This document shows, in pieces, positions 57,112 to 64,000 of a stretch of 64,000 bases of DNA (position 1 is its first letter; each line of letters begins with the position of its first letter). A program made the position numbers and the translations under genes. Source of the stretch: Epichloe hybrida (taxonomy: Eukaryota > Ascomycota > Sordariomycetes > Hypocreales > Clavicipitaceae); assembly GCA_019022495.1 (NCBI GenBank), contig JAFEKR010000003.1, positions 434,001-498,000 on the forward strand, in the 5' to 3' direction. The notes beneath the pieces were generated by a model. The model made no database searches, was not told where the DNA came from, and saw nothing but the letters and a program-made list of their open reading frames with translations.

Positions 57112-58965
57112 TCAGACGCCCCAATCCATCCTGATGACTCGTTTCCCCAAGCTAGCCAACGCACCCATCTGTTGAACAACGGCATACTCAAAGAACAGGC
57201 GCGACGACTCGCTCTCGGGGTCGTTCCTCCACGCATCTATGAGGGACGATTCCTTCTGGCGGCCATGCAGCCCCATGATGTCATCATGTAGCTCTCTTGC
57301 CTGCGCGCCGAGAGTCCATTCGTCAAGACACCCCTTTGGGCTCGCGTTCAAGACCAGCATCAAGAGCATCTGGCTAAGCGAAACCTGATCAATGTCGGCG
57401 AGAGTCTCGAGAATGTTGGTCTCGAGGCCTGCCTTGGCCGCCATTCCGCCGAGTGATGCTCGCAGGGCAGCCGAACTTTCCGCCGTCAACACAAGCAGTT
57501 TGACCACCATGAGGAGATTCTTGAGCCGAACAACGTGGAACGGTGCTGGGTATCTGTAGGGATCGCACTCAACTGCCACCAGGGCTGCCACCACCACTGC
57601 GTACGTGTACATGTGCTCACGAGTGTAGAACAAGCTGACTTCTGTGAGCATCTGGGGCACGGGCGACACGGCCCAGAGGTCGTTCTCGATAAGTGGTCTG
57701 TACCCGGCCAGAAAGACGCTCAACACGCGCCTCGCTTCGGGCGAGAGCCCCGACACTTGGGCATCAGGCTCGGTGCAGTACTTGGCGGCCACTTGGATCT
57801 TCTGCGGCTCTGTCGCTCCAGGATGGTGCTGCAGCCCGGACGCATTGCTGCCGACCACGCTGGAGGTGTTGAGGGCCATCATGTTGGCCGACTGCGCGCA
57901 GACTTGGTACACGTTCAGGTCATCTGCGCACCGGGGACACTGGCACAGGAAGCCATATTCCTCGAGGGCGATTTGCCGTTGCGAAACGGGGTTTGTGTAA
58001 TCTGTCAGAGCGCCCCCGTCAGCCGTCTCTATATCCTGTCTTTTTTTTTTTTTTTTCAATAAATAAATAGCCTCTGTTTATCGTGCCAGGTGCTCAGCAC
58101 CTTGCGGACAACGGAAAAACGAGCTTGTCACAGTTCTTTCCATGACAAGTCTGGGCGTTAGGGAAACGCACCTGTGTAGGAGATTTCAATCTCATCACCC
58201 GCGCGGACGGGCCGCTCTGCTCGAAGAAGCGCCTTTCTACCCATGAACAGAACCGTGGCATTCGGGATACACGAGTGATTGGCCATGGCCAGCGTTGGTT
58301 CGAGGAAAATGCCAACCTGGTCCGCTAGATCTGCGTCGAATCTGTGAAATGCATTCGTCTGGATCTGCTTCCCGCGCAACGCGCAACGCGCAACGTACGT
58401 CAGAGAGCTCCCACAATCTTGACAAAAGTCGACCCGAGGACGTCTGCGGAACAGGAATTACCTTGCAAAGCAACTCCACTGCCTCCTTCACATCCTCCTC
58501 GTCTCCCTGCCTCCCTGCGAATGCACACGCCGCCATGGCCATCATCTCCAGATCCGCCCAGCCCCTGCGACCCCTCCTCGCCTCCATGTTGCCCTCCAGC
58601 CCTGCCAGCCCATGCCGGATGTCCTCGCTCAGAAGAGCCTGCACCAGAACCCTGACGGGCGTGGGAAGCTCCGCCGCCCCGGACTTGCGCGCCCGAAGCG
58701 GCTTGCACTCGATGGAGTGAACGGCCGCCCACCCGGCCCTTTGGCACGCCGCGTCGCAGTAGTACGCGGCGTGGCATCGGGAACACGCGCGCGGGCTGCC
58801 GGGACGCAGGCAGTGCGTGCAGATGGAGCCGAGGTGCGCGCGCGTGGGGTGGAGGATGAGCGGCTTGGTGAAGGTGTGCATGGTTTGGCCCGCGCCGAAG
58901 GACTGGCTTGCGTGGAGGGCGCGGCCTCTGGAGGCGTGGGTGCGTGTTTCTATCGTGCAAGACAT
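57112..58965 (-). CDS. MYND-SET domain protein (SMYD-like)
   Basis: SMYD-type proteins are lysine methyltransferases whose SET domain is split by a MYND zinc finger. Three minus-strand exons (58965-58462, 58367-58172, 58001-57112) join in frame to 529 residues. The SET N-part is at about 10-45 (GRALHASQSFGAGQTM). The MYND finger spans Cys 49 to Cys 87 (CTHC, CSRCHAAYYC, C, HSIEC). The catalytic SET core has NHSCIPNA near 198-205 and GDEIEISYTGDYT near 222-235, followed by a post-SET CQCPRC cluster near 255. A helical C-terminal region of about 250 residues ends the protein. S-adenosylmethionine binding residues NHSC and the tyrosine in ISY are intact. The first intron ends in three GCGCAAC repeats and the second contains a run of about 16 T on the plus strand. 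The substrate is unknown. Start at 58965 is one of three nearby ATGs and the only one in frame with the SET N-part without an upstream extension. Confidence 0.85.
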
Positions 58966-59285
58966 GACATGACATGTCTCGCGAGCTGTGTCTGTCTCGT
59001 CGGCGTTTTGTCTTCTGGCCGCGCCCATCTACGTTACGTGGCAGCTTGTTGTGGGAGTGCAAAACGTGGCGGCGTTGATCAAGCAAAGCGGAGACGAAAC
59101 CCACGGTGAAAAGTCGGAGACTTGAACAGCTCTTTTGTCATCTTATGTGACGCCCTGGAGTATCTCGATGGGGAAATATCCTGCGACAGGATATCATCTT
59201 TTTTTTTTTGTTTCTCCCTATACCGAGTATACCGAACCATGTCATCTTTTACATGTCCTCTACAACCCACAACGGCAGAGCACTT
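58966..59285. other. Intergenic: SMYD-like promoter and Sil1 3' flank
   Basis: Short region without a gene. A run of T lies near 59198-59209. Confidence 0.5.
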
Positions 59286-60530
59286 CTACAGCTCTTTATG
59301 TTCCTCTTCCGTACTTTGCTGCTTTCTCACTGCCGCCAGTCTATTGACCAATTCTCGACTCCAATCGCCCTTGGAGGCCTTGGTGGCCTTCGCGATACGG
59401 GCCACGTGGTAATCCCAACATCCCTCTCCGCTCTGTGCCTCGTCCGCCGCGCACTCCTCATCAGCCAATTTGCGAGTCTTGGGCCACTGCCCCAGAATGG
59501 CCCCCATATCCTCATCCAAGAAATTGTCCAACACGAGTTGGCCGACTTTGCGCTGCGCGCCTGTCCACTCCTCATCGTGGGGCACCAGAATGCTCAGCAG
59601 CGATGACATGCCGCCCTCCCTCAAGAACTCAGCCCTGATGGCGCTGTCCTTGATAAGACCGTTGATCACGGCAACCTTGGACTTGACGCGGGCGACCGAT
59701 TGATGTGCAGTCCCGTCGCCGTTCTTGGATGGGACAAAGCTCGAGTAGACACTTGCGCGCAAAGCCTCGCCGGTATTGGGACATTCGACCTCGACGAGCG
59801 TCGGCCATACCTTGGTCACTTCCTTCAGGGCAGTTGGATTGTTCTGCAAAGTGCCGGCCAAAATAGCAGCGGCTTGCTGATCTCGTGGGATACTGCCCTC
59901 GGTAGTCGGGCTTTGCTGGCTGGACATGAGGCAGAGCAGTGCTTTGACAGCGTCCGAGTCCTCTGCGATCTTTAGGCCATAGTATAAATCGTGAGACAAA
60001 TCCTCAAGTCCCTCCATGGCGTCATCTAATGCCTGGCCAGTTTTACTGGATCCCTTTTTCAACATTTTGAGCCCCTCATGGAAGGCTACAGATTCGTGCT
60101 CAGGTCCTTTGACCTTACCAACCGGCTCATATTCCGGAGCCCCCTTGGGGATTTTGGGTTGGTCTTGATGCTGCTCGGCGTCGACCACGACCATGGCGCG
60201 GTCCACCGGTAACCCCTCCAACGAAGGGTCACTCTCATCAGGGACGTTTATCTTGGCCTCCTTCTGTCCAGTCCAGATGTTCATGCGAACATGCAATCCC
60301 TTGGGGAGATCTTGGTCTTCGTGAATTGTCTGAAACTCATCCGTTGGCTGGAAGACTCTGGGATAACACTCATCAGGGTTGGTTGTGTGACAGATGAGGT
60401 CTGATTTGGAGGGCTTTGATGAAGCAGAATGTTGGGCGACGGCTGGTGCGGCAAAGACGCAGACCATGAGACCGAGCATCATGGCTAGCATCATTTGCAG
60501 ACGCAGAGGTTTTGAGCGCGACGGCGTCAT
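59286..60530 (-). CDS. ER nucleotide exchange factor Sil1
   Basis: Sil1 releases ADP from the ER Hsp70 Kar2/BiP and so supports translocation and folding. One exon from the Met at 60530 codes for 414 residues, near the yeast length of 421. The first 32 residues form a signal peptide with a Met/Leu-rich core ending AAPAVAQ. The armadillo-like core shows DLSHDLYYGLKIAEDSDAVK near 180-200 and the REGGMSSLLSIL helix near 310. The protein ends in HKEL, a likely ER-retrieval signal of the HDEL class with Lys in place of Asp. An in-frame Met 34 codons upstream exists, but starting there would bury the signal peptide, so I reject it. The upstream 1.2 kb holds its promoter and lies against the start region of the next, plus-strand gene. 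Confidence 0.93.
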   Translation of the reverse strand: MTPSRSKPLRLQMMLAMMLGLMVCVFAAPAVAQHSASSKPSKSDLICHTTNPDECYPRVFQPTDEFQTIHEDQDLPKGLHVRMNIWTGQKEAKINVPDESDPSLEGLPVDRAMVVVDAEQHQDQPKIPKGAPEYEPVGKVKGPEHESVAFHEGLKMLKKGSSKTGQALDDAMEGLEDLSHDLYYGLKIAEDSDAVKALLCLMSSQQSPTTEGSIPRDQQAAAILAGTLQNNPTALKEVTKVWPTLVEVECPNTGEALRASVYSSFVPSKNGDGTAHQSVARVKSKVAVINGLIKDSAIRAEFLREGGMSSLLSILVPHDEEWTGAQRKVGQLVLDNFLDEDMGAILGQWPKTRKLADEECAADEAQSGEGCWDYHVARIAKATKASKGDWSRELVNRLAAVRKQQSTEEEHKEL

Positions 60531-61712
60531 GTTGCATGTGCGTAATCCGTATGTGTATGAATGCTTGCGTGGTGGTGAATCAGTCAAGGCACGTTGATGG
60601 AGGGCCGTCGAGATCAGGAATCCATCTGCCAAGGTCAGACTGGCTCAATGATGATCTTCAAGATGACTGTCTTCCCCGTGAATATGCATGAAGAAATGAT
60701 GAGAGGACTCGAGCGCGATCACGGGGCTTCGAGTGGAGGATGGCAAACTAATATACTAACAGACATGGATGAGTCAAGCGTCTCAAAAGGACACTTTCAC
60801 GAAATGAAAGCATCTCCAGTTGAGTGTGGGTGGGTGGACATGGAAGTCTGTAGAAAGCCACTGCCGCAAACTGCATAGGCTGGCTGGCTGTTTAGTGTTC
60901 CCGGAAAGGCCCACCGAAATGCTTAGTCAGCGTCAGCGACAGCGTCGGGCAAGTCCAACCATGGCACGCTCAGCAGACGCGTTTCTTGCAAGATCTCACT
61001 GTCATTTCACCTGACAGCATGGCGCAATGACATAAACATGATACGAGTATGATACGAGTACATCGAACTCACAAAACACATACTTTGCAACGCTTGCACC
61101 CGTTGAATCGGCATTGCCGCGGGTGGTGAATTGACGAAGGTGAACGCAACTCCCCTGGGCCGTTGACCGTTCCTTCCATTCCACGGTGGCGGGGTTGGGG
61201 ACGTTCCATAGACGAGCCATGGACGAGCCACACACAATACATACCATGGCGCGGCCCGCGAGAAGGAAAAGCTCTCCGAACTGAAGCACTCTACGCGGCA
61301 GGCCGCTGTCTGAAGCCAACTTCCATTCCTCACGGGCACTCACGGGCAAAAGAAGGCTCTGCAGTCAAGACGGCCTACGGTCTGTCTTGCCTGGCCCGTC
61401 GTCCATGCCGTCATCTCAAACCCAGGAACGAGGCTGGTTCAAGGCATCTCGCAGATATAAGAGCTGCACTTGGCCCGGCAATAGCAAACTATTCCGGGTC
61501 CCAGACACTTTGAGCCTTTATTAAACAAAGACGGGAGGAAACAAAGCTTCCTGAATTCTCTGGAAACAAAGCTTCCTGAATTCTCTGGAAACAAAGCTTC
61601 CTGAATTCTCACTTCCAGCATATTTGAAACCGGCGTCTTTCTTCCTTGAAGCTTTCGAAGCTTACATCAGATACCCTGGGCCAGAGACGAACAATTCACA
61701 GGCGACCACATC
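60531..61712. promoter_or_regulatory. Divergent region between Sil1 and the small secreted protein gene
   Basis: No gene is seen. For the plus-strand gene a GATATAAG TATA-like box lies at 61454-61461, about 250 bp before its ATG, followed by a three-copy 25-bp repeat at 61537-61611 in the leader. Confidence 0.5.
61537..61611. repeat. Three tandem copies of a 25-bp unit in a leader region
   Basis: The unit begins GGAAACAAAGCTTCCTGAAT and ends TCTCT. The first two copies are identical and the third differs only at its last base. Each holds AAGCTT and GAATTC palindromes. The array lies between the TATA-like box and the ATG of the small secreted protein gene, so it is probably transcribed. Confidence 0.92.
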
Positions 61713-61988
61713 ATGCTCTCCTACATCATCCTGCTTTGCCTTGCGCTAGGCATCAATGCTGCACCTGCGAATCCCGACAAGCACGCCCACCAAGCCCACC
61801 AAGCTATCCATCTAAAGCGGATGGACAGGCATAGGCATCACGCTCACGCCCGCGTCGCCTCAGCTCAAGAAGGCGATTTTAAAACGGTATACAGCAAGAG
61901 AGACAACGTTGCGCCAAAGGTCGTCTACGCCACGTCGGTCCATACACAAAGTGAATCTCGACCAGAGTGGGTTCGCAAGCGCTTCTAG
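61713..61988 (+). CDS. Small secreted peptide precursor, 91 residues
   Basis: A single exon from the ATG at 61713 codes for 91 residues. The first 16 or 17 residues (MLSYIILLCLALGINA) form a strong signal peptide. The rest is His-rich (KHAHQAHQAIH, RHRHHAHARVA) and contains three basic sites, LKR near 36, SKR near 63 and RKR just before the C-terminal Phe. Such sites suit processing by the Kex2 protease. There is no cysteine, so it is not a disulfide-rich effector type. I do not recognise the family. It could be a precursor releasing short peptides, the pro-region of a longer secreted protein whose later exons are lost, or an orphan gene. The TATA-like box and repeated leader support transcription but do not prove it. 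Confidence 0.5.
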   Translation: MLSYIILLCLALGINAAPANPDKHAHQAHQAIHLKRMDRHRHHAHARVASAQEGDFKTVYSKRDNVAPKVVYATSVHTQSESRPEWVRKRF

Positions 61989-63055
61989 ATGGACCAAGCT
62001 TCTGGCTTTTACGGATCGTTCTCGCAATATCAGGGTTGCATATTTTTTTTTTCTCACACTCGATCCACTTCTTCTCTTGCTCTGCAACGTCACAGGGTTA
62101 GGGATAGACAGACAAAGAATGGTTGGTATTGAGTAGCGTTGATTTCTTTTGCTTTACGCTCAAGGCTCGGTACGACTTGTTCAAGGCATGAACCTGACCA
62201 TGACTGCCCTGGAGGTATGATGATTGGGGAGAATATATCATCCGGACGCCTGGTGCGCAAGATGTGGCCGCTTTTTGAAGAATATCCGGTCGGCTCATGT
62301 ATTACTCTCGGTTTCAACTTTGTTGACACTTTCTTTCTCCTGCTCGAATAGACGGCGCTCGTCCGCTTTCTATATAGACTTGGTGGAGTTTTTTTTCAAT
62401 CGCAATTTTTTCATCAATCACAGCCATCTGGAAGATATTCGCTTGTGAGACCCAAAGCCCACCATTATTGTCACGGCGACAACTCTGCCATGTCTACGGA
62501 GTACATATGTATATGTATTATGTAATCCGTACTCGGCACGGATTAAACATCGAGATTTGAAGGGCCGAAAGAGCCAATCAGCAAGATGGGAAGCCAGCAA
62601 GCCGCAGCGTTGCGACCCACATGGATCGGCAACCAGAGACATTGCGTTGCCCCCCTGGCCAGCTCGTCTCCTGTAGGCTGTGAGGCGGCTAGATAATAAA
62701 TCGTGCCTGGTACAATTGATCCGTGCATTTCCAATCTTCAACGTTCTGGGAACTTTATCGATACAAGCATCCCCATGCCGCCGCGAACCGGACTCCCAGT
62801 CGCTCATTCATCAGCTGCATCTCCAAGACATCTCCCTCACGTCGCATATCGTCTCGGAGAAACAAGCCAGTGAAGTTGCATCTCCATCAAACCGGGAGCG
62901 CCTCGAAATCGCCATCGCATCGCTTCGTGGAAACCTCTCTGGTTTGCCACCGCCTGGAGCACCAAGGCTGTTTTTCCGGCCGGCGTCGAGCACCTCGAAC
63001 CTAGTGCGAGCCTCGAGCATCTCTCATCGGGAAACAGGGCAACGAGGACAACAGC
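61989..63055. other. Intergenic: promoter of the glutaredoxin gene
   Basis: No supportable gene. TACGGAGTACATATGTA and AATCCGTACTCGG words occur near 62498-62530. The last 300 bp form a C-rich leader typical for the next gene. Confidence 0.5.
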
Positions 63056-63970
63056 ATGATGCCCTCGCCACGTCGAATGCGCCTTGTCTTCCTGGCTGCC
63101 ATTGTCACCGTCGTCTTGGTCGTCTTCTACTCATCTCGGCCGAGCCCCGATGCCCGCACGATCCAGGACTTTTACCACAAAACCATGGAAGGCATGAAGA
63201 AGGATGCGCCGCCCGGGCAGGCCATCATCAATGCGAAAACGGGACAAAAGGCGGGATACATACCCGCGGACAAGGACGGCGACGGCGACGTTGACGAGGA
63301 CGACAAGAAGGCGGCCGCAGTACGACAAATGGCGCTGAAGCAGGCTGAGCAAAAGGCCAAGGAAAACGCCAACAGCAAAGGCGGCCTGAAGCCCGATGTC
63401 CCAAGCGAGGTCGTTGGCAAGGGAAGTTCAGCCGTCGGCCAGCCGAAGAAGGCAAAGATGCAAGTGGTCAACGTGCCGGGCAAGTCGACGCAGAAGACGC
63501 AGGTCAAGGCCAAGGAAACCAAGAAGGAGCACCGTGCCGAGCTTGAGCTGGACGCCATTCTCAGCAAGTCACCTGGTAAGTTTTGTTTTTCCCACAGTCG
63601 AGAACGCGTTCTTTCGACAGGGCCCAGCGTTGACATGTCCCGAAATCAAGTCGTCATCTTCTCCAAGACGTACTGCCCCCACTCCAAGAGAGCCAAGGGC
63701 GTTCTCCTCGAAAAGTACATCATCACACCGGATCCTCTTGTCGTTGAGCTCGACGAGCACCCCATCGGGCCTGCCTTGCAAGATGCGCTGTACGAGAAGA
63801 CGGGCCGCAAGACGGTGCCCAACGTTCTGGTCAATGGCATCAGCATAGGCGGCGGCGACGACGTCGTGCACCTCGACAACAACAACAAGCTTGCTGGCAA
63901 GATCAAGATGCTCGGGAAAAAGCGCCTCCAGGTCTCCGAGAGATTTACCTCGGGCGAGAAGATTCTGTGA
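63056..63970 (+). CDS. Membrane-anchored monothiol glutaredoxin (Grx6/Grx7-like)
   Basis: Grx6/7-type proteins are glutaredoxins of the early secretory pathway, acting on glutathionylated proteins in the ER-Golgi lumen. Exons 63056-63575 and 63621-63970 join over a 45-nt intron to 289 residues. An N-terminal uncleaved signal anchor lies at about 9-25 (RLVFLAAIVTVVLVVFYSS) after a basic start, so a type II topology is expected. A long lumenal stalk rich in Lys, Asp and Gln follows, including DGDGDVDEDD. The thioredoxin fold starts at SRNQVVIFSKTYCPHSK, with active site Cys-Pro-His-Ser at about 192-195, the TVPNVLVNG cis-Pro loop and the GGGDDV motif. The active site has one Cys, as in monothiol types. 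The intron has GTAAG and CAG ends but is a multiple of three without a stop, so it may be retained to add 15 residues. Two adjacent Met codons make the exact start uncertain by one residue. Confidence 0.92.
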   Translation: MMPSPRRMRLVFLAAIVTVVLVVFYSSRPSPDARTIQDFYHKTMEGMKKDAPPGQAIINAKTGQKAGYIPADKDGDGDVDEDDKKAAAVRQMALKQAEQKAKENANSKGGLKPDVPSEVVGKGSSAVGQPKKAKMQVVNVPGKSTQKTQVKAKETKKEHRAELELDAILSKSPGKFCFSHSRERVLSTGPSVDMSRNQVVIFSKTYCPHSKRAKGVLLEKYIITPDPLVVELDEHPIGPALQDALYEKTGRKTVPNVLVNGISIGGGDDVVHLDNNNKLAGKIKMLGKKRLQVSERFTSGEKIL

Positions 63971-64000
63971 AGGGGGAAGATACCGAATCAACGGCTCCTT

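Noticed and set aside
1..64000. CRISPR array, phage or secondary-metabolite cluster
   Set aside because: No spaced direct repeats, no phage genes and no polyketide, peptide-synthetase or terpene genes; the content is eukaryotic housekeeping.

Overview
The window reads as a compact nuclear segment of a filamentous ascomycete. I infer Sordariomycetes, most likely Hypocreales, from protein similarity remembered for these families; no marker gene proves it. Genes lie on both strands without operons. Most carry zero to three short introns (45 to 227 nt) with GTRNGY donors, CTRAC-like branch points and YAG acceptors. Intergenic DNA is rich in simple repeats.

I support 23 protein-coding genes. Positions 1-12,000 hold proline catabolism (P5C dehydrogenase) and a fungal PhoD-like phosphatase, then a 6-kb gene-poor tract with a small inverted-repeat element. 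Positions 12,000-23,000 hold a 1,230-residue DUF1765 protein, a BTB/POZ protein divergent from a Zn2Cys6 regulator, and a small 89-residue protein. Positions 23,000-34,000 hold vacuolar endopolyphosphatase, glycine-cleavage T protein, V-ATPase subunit H and a cysteine-rich single-pass membrane protein followed by a hairpin element. Positions 34,000-44,400 are housekeeping: ribosomal protein L9, retromer Vps26, nucleoporin Nup120, recombinase Rad51 and an Hsp30-type small heat-shock protein. Positions 44,700-53,500 hold a third inverted-repeat element, an RRM+YTH RNA-binding protein divergent from the exosome nuclease Dis3, and the nucleolar GTPase Nug1. Positions 54,000-64,000 hold a GPI-type cysteine-rich secreted protein, a MYND-SET protein, the ER nucleotide exchange factor Sil1, a small secreted peptide precursor with dibasic sites, and a membrane-anchored glutaredoxin.

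The genes do not form a metabolic cluster or an obvious new system. Loose themes are vacuole and endomembrane (Ppn1, Vma13, Vps26, Sil1, the secretory glutaredoxin) and RNA metabolism (YTH protein, Dis3, Nug1, L9). The most suggestive arrangement is the YTH reader and Dis3 sharing a promoter of about 320 bp, because in fission yeast a YTH protein hands transcripts to the exosome. The most sequence-distinct objects are three unrelated inverted-repeat elements (9752-10049, 33376-33551, 44770-45409). Exon boundaries below were derived by hand from splice consensus and reading-frame closure, not from transcripts.
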